Assembly (NCBI RefSeq): GCF_023036475.1
Contig: NZ_JAJQKI010000008.1
Span: forward strand, 62,001 to 126,000
Length of the DNA stretch: 64,000 nt
Direction of reading: 5' to 3'
From: Bacillus pinisoli
GTDB lineage: Bacteria > Bacillota > Bacilli > Bacillales > SA4
Under the pieces are notes generated by a model, which was not told where the DNA came from, ran no database searches, and saw nothing but the letters and a program-made list of their open reading frames with translations. Below, piece by piece: positions 52,098 to 61,005 of the stretch (position 1 is the stretch's first letter; every line of letters begins with the position of its first letter). Made by a program: the position numbers and the translations under genes.

Positions 52098-52131
52098 ATT
52101 CGACAAAATTCGGGTGGTGACAGGCACCTGT
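52098..52131. repeat. REP-like element, copy 9 (half)
   Basis: The tag and left arm gacaggcacctg are present, with no right arm. It lies between the GntR and ATPase genes. Confidence 0.75.
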
Positions 52132-52166
52132 TTTCAGTCAGTCACACTTCAGAAGGGGGATCAACA

Positions 52167-53069
52167 ATGAACGTAATTGAATGTAACGAGGTTACTAAGG
52201 TCTATGGCGGTACAAAAGCCGTAAATTATCTATCGTTCACGATTAAAGAGAACACGATTACGGGTTTAATTGGACGGAATGGAGCGGGGAAATCAACCAT
52301 CCTGAAACTAATAGCTGGGCATATTAAGATTTCGTCTGGTGAGCTGAGAGTGTTTTCGGAACAACCGTTTAATAGTTTGAAAGTGTCTTCGAATCTAATG
52401 TTTGTAGATGAAAATATGGTATTTCCCAATTCTATATCTTTGGCTGCGATACTCAAGGAAGTTGGGAAGTTTTATGCGAATTGGGATGAGGAGTTAGCCA
52501 ATCGGTTATTCCAGCATTTCTCATTTAAAGAGAATGACCGTTATGACCGTTTATCAAAGGGGAAGAAAAGTACGTTCCATTTTATTGTGGGGTTAGCCGC
52601 TCGTTGCTCGATCACGATTTTCGATGAACCAGTTAACGGGATGGATGCATCGGTGAGAAAGGACTTTTACCGAGCGATTCTGAAAGACTATATTGACCAC
52701 CCGAGAACCATCATTATATCTAGCCACTTACTAACGGAAATGGAAAACCTTTTAGAGGACATCTTGCTCATTAAGGACGGAGAGAAGTGCTTGCATATGT
52801 CGGTGCCACGATTAAAGGAATATGCAATCGGATTAACAGGTGCCTCACATGTTATAGAAGAATGGACGGATCGTTCAACGGTGCTGTATAAGAAATCGTT
52901 ACCTAATAACTATGTCTATGTAGTAATTGAAAACCAATTGAGCAGAGTGGAAAGAGAACAAGCAAAATCAAATGGAGTGGAGTTTACTCAGGTGTCAGCT
53001 GAGGAGTTATGTATGATGTTGACGGGTAATATGACAGGAGGGATTGATGATGTCTTTAACAGAAACTAG
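52167..53069 (+). CDS. ABC transporter ATPase
   Basis: From the ATG at 52167 (agaagggggatcaaca) this is 300 residues. Walker A GRNGAGKST is near residue 37, the signature LSKGKKS near 131 and Walker B ITIFDEPVNGMD near 152. The stretch upstream of 52167 in the same frame is only repeat sequence, so the longer start is rejected. It pairs with the permease that overlaps its end. A YtrB-like role is inferred. Confidence 0.9.
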   Translation: MNVIECNEVTKVYGGTKAVNYLSFTIKENTITGLIGRNGAGKSTILKLIAGHIKISSGELRVFSEQPFNSLKVSSNLMFVDENMVFPNSISLAAILKEVGKFYANWDEELANRLFQHFSFKENDRYDRLSKGKKSTFHFIVGLAARCSITIFDEPVNGMDASVRKDFYRAILKDYIDHPRTIIISSHLLTEMENLLEDILLIKDGEKCLHMSVPRLKEYAIGLTGASHVIEEWTDRSTVLYKKSLPNNYVYVVIENQLSRVEREQAKSNGVEFTQVSAEELCMMLTGNMTGGIDDVFNRN

Positions 53070-53769
53070 CGTATCTCAAATAATCCTTAGACAGTACCGT
53101 TATAAATGGAATTCCTTTTTCGGGGTCATCACCTCCTTAATTATCACCCAAATGGTAGGAATACTCATTTCTTTAGGAAGTACGAGTGGAGGGGGTTCAA
53201 GCTCTGACACTTTATCTGTAAATATATCTTATTTTTCTGGGGATATCATCATCAGCTTTTCATTTATTTGGGCGTTAATTGTTGCGATCCTGTTAACAAC
53301 GAAGGCGTATCGTTTCGAGGACTTTACCTATGTTACGAATCGATTGACTAGTAATCTATCTAGCATCCTTTTCCTTGTATCGGCAAGCATCGTTGGTGGC
53401 ATTACGACAATTCTTTCGAGTATATGTTATAAACTCATTGTGGTATTTATCTATCATGACGTTTATCTCATTTATTCTCCCATTTCTTTTAAAGAGCTAG
53501 TATTGGCTATGGTAGTCACCACTTTATACATGATCCTGTTTATGTCAATCGGCTATTTAATCGGGATGGTGGGGCAACTCCATCGATTGTTTATGTTTGT
53601 ATTTCCACCACTGCTTCTGTTTCTTCTATTTAGAAATGATGGGGCTGTAATAGAAAGTTTCATCTTTGAACATTCATTTCTATTATTTTTCATAAAAACG
53701 TTTGGAGTTTCGTTCCTATTTTTTGTCCTATCCGTCATCTTTTCTAATCGAATGGAGGTTAGAGTATGA
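53050..53769 (+). CDS. ABC transporter permease
   Basis: This 239-residue protein has about six helices and no other domain. The ATG at 53050 lies 7 bases after aggaggg and overlaps the ATPase gene by 20 bases. It is the likely membrane partner of the ATPase. It overlaps the following gene by 4 bases (ATGA). Confidence 0.78.
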   Translation: MSLTETSVSQIILRQYRYKWNSFFGVITSLIITQMVGILISLGSTSGGGSSSDTLSVNISYFSGDIIISFSFIWALIVAILLTTKAYRFEDFTYVTNRLTSNLSSILFLVSASIVGGITTILSSICYKLIVVFIYHDVYLIYSPISFKELVLAMVVTTLYMILFMSIGYLIGMVGQLHRLFMFVFPPLLLFLLFRNDGAVIESFIFEHSFLLFFIKTFGVSFLFFVLSVIFSNRMEVRV

Positions 53770-54479
53770 GTGTAACAATGATTCCATTCCTGGTTTTGCT
53801 CATTATCTTAGTCCTTGTATTTATACCGGCATTCTCTCCTATGATGAGGTCGAAGAGAATAGGATTTTTATCGATGCTCAATTTTAAATTGCTGGCCGGT
53901 ATTTACTGTTTATTGCTACTCGTATCACTCTGTATCTTTTATTTACTGCCGACTGACACTTTTTCATCAGTTGATGAAGAATTCGGGCAAGTGGATGTAG
54001 AGGAAATGGACCAATACAGAAACTCTATTTATGAAGCACTGTATAAAGGTGACATAGAAGAAACAGAAGGGATCATAAAAAATAAACAATGGGAGTTCCC
54101 AATTAGTGGGGAAAAACTGACGCTTACTATGAATGAAGAGCATTCTTCTTTATTGGTTCTAGCAGAAAGAAGTAATGAATTAGACGGAAAGATTGTAGCG
54201 ACCTATTACACAATGAAGTCTTATATTGACGGAATCTCGTTTTCAGAACAACTCAATTCACCGACTATTAAATTGCAAGATGACAATCTGGTCATTATAG
54301 ACCCAGAACCGCTAGAGTTACATTTCTATAAACTTAAAAAGGAGTTCCCTATTACTCAGTTCAATCCAGATAAAAGAGAAGAATATATGATGGAAACAAC
54401 GATTGGGGTCAACGTTCTGTATGTAAAAGTTCCCGAGAATTTAGAGGTCATCGGAAACATTCAGTTTGTGGAGAAATAG
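53766..54479 (+). CDS. Membrane-anchored protein of the ABC operon
   Basis: The 237 residues have two N-terminal helices (about 4-23 and 38-60) and a large extracytoplasmic domain rich in E and L. No family is recognised. Its coupling to the permease suggests an accessory part of the exporter. Confidence 0.7.
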   Translation: MSVTMIPFLVLLIILVLVFIPAFSPMMRSKRIGFLSMLNFKLLAGIYCLLLLVSLCIFYLLPTDTFSSVDEEFGQVDVEEMDQYRNSIYEALYKGDIEETEGIIKNKQWEFPISGEKLTLTMNEEHSSLLVLAERSNELDGKIVATYYTMKSYIDGISFSEQLNSPTIKLQDDNLVIIDPEPLELHFYKLKKEFPITQFNPDKREEYMMETTIGVNVLYVKVPENLEVIGNIQFVEK

Positions 54480-54582
54480 TCGGTTGAAACACACGTTAAA
54501 TAGCGTGTGTTTTTCATTTTAGGCAGTTTTAAAATGGATATTTATGTTAAAATTAATGTATGCAAGAATTTAGGAGGTTACG

Positions 54583-54741
54583 ATGATTTTACATATTCTC
54601 CTCATGTGTGGAATACTATACAGTTTTATTATGTTAGCACTCTTATTCAAGAATAGATCAAAAGAAAAATATCACTGGTTGCTTTATATCTCCTTAAATA
54701 TTACTTGTACAGCATCGTTCTTAATGAATTTGAAGAATTAG
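54583..54741 (+). CDS. 52-residue membrane protein
   Basis: A perfect taggaggttacg site precedes the ATG. Two hydrophobic helices (about 3-22 and 34-48) with a basic loop (KNRSKEKYHW) make up the product. Its stop contains the ribosome binding site of the next gene, so the two are coupled. No family is recognised. Confidence 0.65.
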   Translation: MILHILLMCGILYSFIMLALLFKNRSKEKYHWLLYISLNITCTASFLMNLKN

Positions 54742-54753
54742 GAGGTGTTTTAC

Positions 54754-55053
54754 ATGCCAATCTGCAAGCATTGTGGTTGTGAGTGGAGTTGGTACGAAAC
54801 CTTCAAAAAAATGTTTACCATTAAACATAAGTTAACGTGCCCTTCATGTCATTCTTTTCAATATTTGACGAAAAAATCAAGAAATCGGATGAGCTTATTT
54901 AATTTTGTGCCTTTATTGGTTTTCATTCCATTCGTATCTTTTGGTATTAGTATAGGTTATCTCTTGCTACTAGGTTTTATTGTTTTTCTAACGATGTTTC
55001 TAATCATGCCTTTCCTGATAGAGTTGAGTAATAAAGAAGAACCAATGTGGTAG
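54754..55053 (+). CDS. CxxC-20-CxxC zinc-finger membrane protein
   Basis: The ATG at 54754 (aggaggtg upstream) gives MPICKHCGCEWSWYETFKKMF followed by LTCPSCHSFQYLTKK, the two CxxC pairs about 24 residues apart that define TIGR04104. Two membrane helices follow. The function is unknown; zinc binding is likely. Confidence 0.82.
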   Translation: MPICKHCGCEWSWYETFKKMFTIKHKLTCPSCHSFQYLTKKSRNRMSLFNFVPLLVFIPFVSFGISIGYLLLLGFIVFLTMFLIMPFLIELSNKEEPMW

Positions 55054-55074
55054 ATCATGTTTAGGGGTGGTCAT

Positions 55075-55476
55075 TTGAAAAAAATAAAATGGGTCATTAT
55101 TGCTGTTCCTTTCATTATACTTTTGATTTTTGCAGCTACTTACATTCCGCACAAAGTTGTGGATATGGATGCATCTAACGTTTCAAAAATTACAATTTTT
55201 GATGGAAACACAGGATACGAAATGGATATTACTGATAAAAGTAATATCACCTATATCATTAAGAATCTGAACGAAGTAACTTTTCAAAAAGGAAAATCTT
55301 CATTTGGATATATGGGATTTAGCTTTAACACCACTATCTTCGATCACGACGGAAAAGTCATACAGAACTTTATCATCAATTCTACTGATACTATCAGGTA
55401 CAAAGGCTTTTTCTATAGGGCTAAAGATCAACTAATTGATTACGATTACATCGAGCAGTTAGTGAGAAATCAGTAA
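55075..55476 (+). CDS. Membrane-anchored hypothetical protein
   Basis: The TTG at 55075 follows aggggtgg; the in-frame ATG at 55057 has no site. One N-terminal helix anchors a 105-residue extracytoplasmic domain with beta pattern (VSKITIFDGNTGYEMDI). No family is recognised. Confidence 0.62.
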   Translation: MKKIKWVIIAVPFIILLIFAATYIPHKVVDMDASNVSKITIFDGNTGYEMDITDKSNITYIIKNLNEVTFQKGKSSFGYMGFSFNTTIFDHDGKVIQNFIINSTDTIRYKGFFYRAKDQLIDYDYIEQLVRNQ

Positions 55477-55579
55477 ATAGCTTGAGTATAAGATTCTAGG
55501 TAGTTGCGATCATTTGGAGAACACTATAAAGGCTGTTTTCAATTAGAGCGAATAAAATCACATAAAAATAAGGTAAATG

Positions 55580-55625
55580 AACATAAAGTCCGCTTGGATA
55601 TGTATATCCAAGCGGACTTTATGTT
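55580..55625. terminator. Bidirectional terminator
   Basis: Nearly perfect 22-bp arms (aacataaagtccgcttggat and complement) enclose a 3-base loop. It lies between two converging genes, with T-richness on both outer sides. Confidence 0.9.
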
Positions 55626-55639
55626 TATCTTTTCCAGAG

Positions 55640-56059
55640 TTAGAACTCATGCGGTTCTAATTTCATTACTGCACCAAAATATTGTTGAGCTGTCGTAAAA
55701 CTGATAAAAGCACAAAGTTCACTTATTTCATCCTCAGAAAAATACTCATTTACTATTTCGAATGCAAAGTCTGGAACCATTCCTTTGGGGTATTTTAAAA
55801 ACACCTCCGTAAACCCCACTGCAACAGATGTTTTTTCATCAAATGTATCAAGCTCAGGCTTTCCTTTTGCCTTGCAATACTCACAACCATTGCTTTGTGC
55901 CAATGTTCTTCTAACTTGTTCTTTTAATTTAGACGACAATAGTCCGTCTTGTTCTAATATTTCTCCTAAATTAGACCATACCTCCATAACTTTTGCATTA
56001 TGTCCTAAAAGCTTTTGGAAAGGTGTTTTCCCAAAATTTGATTGATTAATTCTTGCCAT
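55640..56059 (-). CDS. AhpD-like carboxymuconolactone decarboxylase family protein
   Basis: This 139-residue helical protein has the CMD-type redox pair CEYC near residue 59, followed by KAKGKP. The histidine usual for AhpD is not at its normal place. CMD proteins act as alkylhydroperoxidases or thiol relays. Some relatives are selenoproteins at the first Cys; here both are Cys. It is divergent from an Lrp-type regulator that may control it. Confidence 0.82.
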   Translation of the reverse strand: MARINQSNFGKTPFQKLLGHNAKVMEVWSNLGEILEQDGLLSSKLKEQVRRTLAQSNGCEYCKAKGKPELDTFDEKTSVAVGFTEVFLKYPKGMVPDFAFEIVNEYFSEDEISELCAFISFTTAQQYFGAVMKLEPHEF

Positions 56060-56182
56060 TTGTATTACCCCCTTGTTACATTAAGTATAAACAGTGAAAT
56101 ATAAAATTCACATTAAACTAGGAATGTGTTTGAGGTTAAAATATTTAAATTATTAACAAAATAGAGAGGTTTTACTTTAAAA

Positions 56183-56623
56183 ATGAAAATAGACGATATT
56201 GATAAAAAAATAATTAGTGAATTGGCTGAAAATAGTCGGTTATCAATGAGCGAACTCGGAAGAAGAATTAATTTATCCTCACCATCTGTAACTGAACGAG
56301 TAAGACAAATGGAGTCTTTTGGCATTATAAAAAAATATACTCTAGAAATTGACTACGAAAAATTAGGACTACCTATTCAATGTATAGTAGAGGCAACAGT
56401 AAAAAATGGGGACTACAAACGATTTATGCATTTCATAGAAAGTCTTCATAATGTTGATTTTTGTTACCGAATAGCGGGTAATGCTTGCTATATGCTTAAA
56501 ATACACTTTGAAAATTTTGCTAAAGCAGAAGAGTTTATTAATACTGTAAATCCTTATGCTTCGACTGTTACACATTTTATTTTTTCAGAAGTCCAAACAA
56601 GTATGAAAGTCGATTCACAGTAA
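56183..56623 (+). CDS. Lrp/AsnC family regulator
   Basis: The 146 residues have the N-terminal HTH (IDKKIISELAENSRLSMSELGRRINLSSPSVTERVRQMESFGII) and the C-terminal RAM domain. It senses an amino acid or related ligand. It is divergent from the AhpD-like gene, which is its likely target, and is followed by a terminator. Confidence 0.9.
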   Translation: MKIDDIDKKIISELAENSRLSMSELGRRINLSSPSVTERVRQMESFGIIKKYTLEIDYEKLGLPIQCIVEATVKNGDYKRFMHFIESLHNVDFCYRIAGNACYMLKIHFENFAKAEEFINTVNPYASTVTHFIFSEVQTSMKVDSQ

Positions 56624-56671
56624 CCAAAATTGAAAAAGTTATAATGAGTGCTTTTAAATAAGACAATAACA

Positions 56672-56708
56672 AAATGGAACGCTTGGATGTTAAACGTTCC
56701 ATTTTTTA
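56672..56708 (+). terminator. Terminator of the Lrp-type gene
   Basis: aaatggaacg and cgttccattt pair around a 13-base loop and are followed by TTT. Confidence 0.88.
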
Positions 56709-56849
56709 CTGCTATTCAATATGCTAAACATACTGGGATGTAGCACGTGATACTATGTGTTTTTTATTTGTTCCCGCAAGCTTTTTATGCTGTTTATTTG
56801 TTAGGAATAATTAAGCATTTTAAACTTCTTTAAGAGTAATAACTATTGT

Positions 56850-57611
56850 TCACACTCTCTGTTTCCCCACAAAAAAATAAGCCGTAATCCATGCCGTGAT
56901 CGGAATCACAAGTGTCACACCAATCCCTGCACAGAGAATTGTAAGGATTTCTGCACTGAATATTTTCGAATTCACAATTTCGCCTGGTGTATAAGTTAAA
57001 TCTTTAAACCAAATCAACAGAGCAAGATAGCCACCAAAAAAGGCGAAAAATAACGTGTTCGTACTGGTCCCTAAAATATCCTTCCCAATACTCAAACCAG
57101 AGCGGAATAACTCTTTCCGACTAATATCAGGGTGGTGGTAATGAATTTCGCGCATCGGGGAGGAGATCGCGATGGCCGTATCCGTGATAGCTCCAATGGT
57201 ACTCATGATAATCACTGCCGCCCCAATCTTCACAAAATCTACTCCGATATAAAGCGAAAACGCACTAAGCTCGACAATTTCTTCTTCACCAAATCCTTGA
57301 ATCTTGGCTTTACTTGTGATGAAAAAGATAAAGATTAGTAAGACCACTGTTGAAATGACAGTAGAAAGAAAGGCTGTTTTGGTTTTACTATTTACTTCAT
57401 TTATATAGAAAAGGTTAATACAGCTAATCACTACACAAGCAATTAAGGTTAGGATAATCGGATTAATATTCGGGTCGTTCATTAAAATTACCGAGATAAT
57501 AATGACGCCAAAATTTAAAAATATAGCTATAAACGATCGAATGCCTTTTCTACCACCAATCACAGTCATTAATAGAAAGAGAATGGCGCCTAGCAATACA
57601 AGTGTATTCAT
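56850..57611 (-). CDS. YibE/F family membrane protein, short paralogue
   Basis: The 253 residues have about seven helices and the YibE/F pattern GAAVIIMSTIGAITDTAIAISSPMREI near residue 130 and LFRSGLSIGKDILGTSTNTLFFAFFGG near 167. Its start overlaps the longer paralogue by 4 bases, so the two form an operon and perhaps a complex. The function of the family is unknown. Confidence 0.87.
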   Translation of the reverse strand: MNTLVLLGAILFLLMTVIGGRKGIRSFIAIFLNFGVIIISVILMNDPNINPIILTLIACVVISCINLFYINEVNSKTKTAFLSTVISTVVLLIFIFFITSKAKIQGFGEEEIVELSAFSLYIGVDFVKIGAAVIIMSTIGAITDTAIAISSPMREIHYHHPDISRKELFRSGLSIGKDILGTSTNTLFFAFFGGYLALLIWFKDLTYTPGEIVNSKIFSAEILTILCAGIGVTLVIPITAWITAYFFVGKQRV

Positions 57612-58717
57612 GCTCTCGCCCTCTTTCTATTTACGAAATAGATTGTCGTGTACAGACCAATTGGAATGGTTAATACTATTCCAATACCTCCTGCTAACGC
57701 TCGAGCTAGTTCTAGAGAAAGGTTCATTGATAACGTGAACCCGAATGGGGAGGAATTCTTGAAATAGAGAAGCAACACGGGAATCGAGCCACTAACATAG
57801 GCAAAGAACAATATATTCGTCATTGTTCCCATAATATCTCGTCCAATTTCCATCCCAGAAGTAATGAGTGATTTTACGGAAATCTGATGATTTTTTTCAT
57901 ACAAGCTAAAGATGGAAGAGCTCATCGTAATGGCTACGTCCATAACTGCACCAAGTGAACCAAGAAACAATCCCGATAAAAACACCACTTTATAAGGTCG
58001 AGTAATAAATTGCAGCTCTTCATATCGTAGCCCTTTTTCTCCAGTGATCCATAACACGAACCAGGTTATGAATAATGAAAGGAACGTACCAAGAAGTGTG
58101 GCGACAATAGCGGCATACGTTTTTTCGTTCAAGCCGTTGACGAGTAATAAGGATATAACCGTAAATAAAATGACACTGATACTGCAAATCAGTAGCAAGC
58201 TCCAATTAGAATGAGTGATATAAACATCCAGTGCATAAGATAACAGCGCGGCATTCACGACTAAACTGATAATAGAAAGAAACCCTTGTTTTCTCCCTAC
58301 AAAAAGCAACACAAAAATAAACACCCAAGCCACTAACACGATATATTGATCTCGTTTAACTTCAAGGATTGTTCCTTTCAGGTTCTCATCTATTTTTACA
58401 AAGATCTCGTCCCCAACAAAGAATTCGTGATCATACGCCTTCGTTGAGGTGTACTCATTTAGTAATGAAATTTGTGTGCCCTTTTCATCACCATTTTTAA
58501 TAACCGCCGTGAGAACCTGTGTATATTGAACATCTTCATTTTGAAATTGATCCACCATTTCCGTTTGGTCAATCAGTTGTACTTTTACGATTTCCGCAAT
58601 AGGGCGTTCATAAAAGGAATGATTGGTATGCACAAAAACCATACTGGCGGCAAAAGCAAGAATGGTGATGGTATAAAAAAGTAGTTGTTTGCTAGTTATT
58701 TTCTTTAAAAAATTCAA
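57608..58717 (-). CDS. YibE/F family membrane protein, long paralogue
   Basis: The 369 residues have an extra N-terminal helix and a soluble domain (about 40-125), followed by the YibE/F core with SLGAVMDVAITMSSSIFSLYEK near residue 255 and SGMEIGRDIMGTMTNILFFAYVSG near 290. The pair of paralogues with matching GxxxD and GTxTN motifs suggests a heterodimer. Confidence 0.88.
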   Translation of the reverse strand: MNFLKKITSKQLLFYTITILAFAASMVFVHTNHSFYERPIAEIVKVQLIDQTEMVDQFQNEDVQYTQVLTAVIKNGDEKGTQISLLNEYTSTKAYDHEFFVGDEIFVKIDENLKGTILEVKRDQYIVLVAWVFIFVLLFVGRKQGFLSIISLVVNAALLSYALDVYITHSNWSLLLICSISVILFTVISLLLVNGLNEKTYAAIVATLLGTFLSLFITWFVLWITGEKGLRYEELQFITRPYKVVFLSGLFLGSLGAVMDVAITMSSSIFSLYEKNHQISVKSLITSGMEIGRDIMGTMTNILFFAYVSGSIPVLLLYFKNSSPFGFTLSMNLSLELARALAGGIGIVLTIPIGLYTTIYFVNRKRARA

Positions 58718-58862
58718 AATAAACCTCCAGCTCCGAAAAGAGATACTGTCTTACCTTAACCGATTCATCATAGGTATGGCAATTTTGATGTATAAATTTA
58801 ATGAAGAAGCATAAACTAAAAATTGGTGATGAGTTGAAAAGTAAATTTTTTGACGAAAATTG

Positions 58863-58891
58863 TAGACAAGTATTTTAGCCTGTGATATATT
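58863..58891 (+). promoter_or_regulatory. Sigma-A promoter of tRNA-Gly
   Basis: TAGACA and TATATT are separated by 17 bases, each with 5 of 6 consensus matches, and end 33 bases before the tRNA. Confidence 0.75.
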
Positions 58892-58924
58892 TATAACTGT
58901 TCTTACAAAAGAGCCACATAATAT

Positions 58925-58998
58925 GCGGGTGTAGTTTAGTGGTAAAACCTCAGCCTTCCAAGCTGATGTTGTGAGTTCGATTCTCATCACCCGCTCCA
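58925..58998 (+). tRNA. tRNA-Gly (anticodon UCC), CCA encoded
   Basis: The acceptor arms GCGGGTG and CACCCGC pair, the D arm (GTAGTTTAGTGGTAAAAC), the anticodon arm CAGCC-TTCCAA-GCTG with anticodon TCC, and the T arm GTGAGTTCGATTCTCAT are all intact. The mature body is 58925-58995, and the CCA at 58996-58998 is encoded. Confidence 0.97.
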
Positions 58999-59008
58999 TA
59001 CATATGTT

Positions 59009-59056
59009 TACAAACGCAGTGTTTCGTTTAAGAGAAAACGGAGTATTGCGTTTTTT
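59009..59056. terminator. Terminator after tRNA-Gly
   Basis: An imperfect stem joins aaacgcagtgtttcgttt with aaaacggagtattgcgtttt, followed by TTTTT on the plus strand. It also ends the minus-strand B3/B4 gene. Confidence 0.8.
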
Positions 59057-59723
59057 ATTGTTCTATAGAACAATTTGCAATTCCTCCGTTTACTTGTGTA
59101 AACATATTACTCATCGCCGTTAAAAGTTCATGTGCTTCTTCTGATTCCATAGAAGCTAATAAGTATACAATTTGGAGTGCTGACGTCGTTTCTTCTGTAA
59201 CAGCTGTTCGTTTTGCATCCACATAGGGACTGCCAAATGGACCAGTCTGATCTACTGATACAAGCTTTCCTGAAGCATCGATCTCTCTATTGTTCAACCC
59301 TTCGTACGATTCACTTTCACGACCAAGTCTTATTTCAAGATCACCGTTTAACTTGTCCGCATCATAAATCCCTATAGGAATACCATATTGCATGGAAAAG
59401 AAGTTGTTAATGTCAGCAGCAGAGTGTATTGTTGTTAAAAATTGTCTTTTTGCTACTCTTCTTAGTAACGCTTCATGAGATGGACGATATTTACTAGGGT
59501 CCACACCAAGCTGTTTAAACACTTGTCGCCATTCTTGAATACCTTTTTTAAAGTCAGCCAGAGGAGTGGAGTCAAGATCAATGGCAATCGATTCTTGATA
59601 CAATTGAAGACGCCCTTTAATCATTTGAGGCGATGCGCCAACTACGATATTTTTATATGTAATAACACCGATTTTAAAACCGGGTATCGTTTGGGCTAGC
59701 TTTGAGTCTATAGAAATTTTCAA
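59055..59723 (-). CDS. B3/B4 (PheT-like) domain protein
   Basis: The 222-residue protein is a free-standing B3/B4 domain as in the beta subunit of phenylalanyl-tRNA synthetase (SKYRPSHEALLRRVAKRQFLTTIHSAADINNFFSMQYGIPIGIYDADKL). Such proteins may edit or bind mischarged tRNA. It converges on the tRNA gene. Confidence 0.88.
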   Translation of the reverse strand: MKISIDSKLAQTIPGFKIGVITYKNIVVGASPQMIKGRLQLYQESIAIDLDSTPLADFKKGIQEWRQVFKQLGVDPSKYRPSHEALLRRVAKRQFLTTIHSAADINNFFSMQYGIPIGIYDADKLNGDLEIRLGRESESYEGLNNREIDASGKLVSVDQTGPFGSPYVDAKRTAVTEETTSALQIVYLLASMESEEAHELLTAMSNMFTQVNGGIANCSIEQ

Positions 59724-59810
59724 AAACTTACCTCCTTTTTGAGAACTGTGAAATATGATACTATCACTATATAATTTTGATCAAAACTTATCAAGAAAGG
59801 AGTGATTCGC

Positions 59811-60947
59811 ATGGATATTCGTACGTTACAGGAAGAGCTTGTTCAGTATAGTAAAACGATTGGCATTGATAAGATCGGGTTTGCCAGCCCGTCGCCCTTT
59901 ATTGAATTAAAAGAACGACTTGTGAGACAGCAAGAATTAGGTTACCAGTCTGGTTTTGAAGAGCCAGATCTTGAGAAAAGAACGAACCCAGAGCTTGTTT
60001 TACCACAAGCAAAATCTATTATCGCCATCGCGTTAGCTTACCCGTCAAAACTAAAAAATGCACCAAGAAGTACAAAGTCAGAGAGACGCGGTATATTTTG
60101 TCGTGCCTCATGGGGACAGGACTATCATGATGTATTACGTGATCGTTTGAAAAAGCTAGAAGCTTTTCTACTTGAACGAGTACCAGATTGTCGTCTGAAA
60201 TCAATGGTTGATACAGGCGAGCTTTCGGACCGAGCCGTTGCAGAGCGAGCAGGAATCGGCTGGAGCGGGAAAAACTGTGCGATTATCACTCCTGAATTTG
60301 GATCATACGTGTACCTAGGCGAAATGATCACAACCATTCCGTTTATTCCAGACAAGCCCATTGAGGATAATTGTGGGACATGTACAAAATGTATTGATGC
60401 CTGCCCAACTGGAGCGCTCGTTCAGGGCGGTCAGTTAGATTCAAATAAATGTATTGCGTTTATTACTCAGATTAAAGGATTTATACCTGATCAATATCGT
60501 GAAAAGATAGGTAACCGTTTATACGGATGTGATACCTGTCAGCTTGTCTGCCCTGAAAATAAAGGCAAGGATTTTCACTTTCACGCAGAAATGGAACCTG
60601 ATCCCGAAATCGTAAAGCCGTTGCTAAAGCCATTACTGAGCATTTCAAACCGAGAGTTTAAGGAACGATTTGGTCCCATCTCCGGCTCATGGCGAGGAAA
60701 AAAGCCGATTCAACGGAATGCGATTATTGCTTTGGCTCATTATAAGGACGAAACGTCCATTCCTGAGTTAACAAAAGTTCTCTTTGAGGATACGCGTCCG
60801 GTCATGAGAGGAACAGCTGCATGGGCGATCGGTAAAATTGGAACAGACGAAAGTCAAAAGTTACTGTTGAAAGCCAAGGCACGCGAAAAAGACGAAGATG
60901 TCTTAAACGAAATTGAAAAAGGCTTACAGCTATTAACGAAATCATGA
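59811..60947 (+). CDS. queG: Epoxyqueuosine reductase QueG
   Basis: This 378-residue protein has the cobalamin-dependent QueG core (IGIDKIGFASPSPFIELKERL), two 4Fe-4S motifs (CGTCTKCIDACPTGAL near residue 188 and CDTCQLVCPENKG near 243) and C-terminal HEAT repeats. It reduces epoxyqueuosine to queuosine in tRNA. The start at 59811 lies 8 bases after aaaggag. Gene order queG-amidase-trmL equals yhbA-yhbB-cspR of B. subtilis. Confidence 0.95.
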   Translation: MDIRTLQEELVQYSKTIGIDKIGFASPSPFIELKERLVRQQELGYQSGFEEPDLEKRTNPELVLPQAKSIIAIALAYPSKLKNAPRSTKSERRGIFCRASWGQDYHDVLRDRLKKLEAFLLERVPDCRLKSMVDTGELSDRAVAERAGIGWSGKNCAIITPEFGSYVYLGEMITTIPFIPDKPIEDNCGTCTKCIDACPTGALVQGGQLDSNKCIAFITQIKGFIPDQYREKIGNRLYGCDTCQLVCPENKGKDFHFHAEMEPDPEIVKPLLKPLLSISNREFKERFGPISGSWRGKKPIQRNAIIALAHYKDETSIPELTKVLFEDTRPVMRGTAAWAIGKIGTDESQKLLLKAKAREKDEDVLNEIEKGLQLLTKS

Positions 60948-61005
60948 ATCTATTCTTCTATTCATACCTATAAAGTAGCACCTCAAAGAAAGGGTGAAAT
61001 GTAGG

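Noticed and set aside
52095..52166. Longer start of the ABC ATPase
   Set aside because: The added residues are a translation of the REP-like tag; the ATG at 52167 has a good site.
58925..58998. Integration site of a mobile element at tRNA-Gly
   Set aside because: No integrase, no direct repeat of the tRNA 3' end and normal chromosomal genes on both sides.
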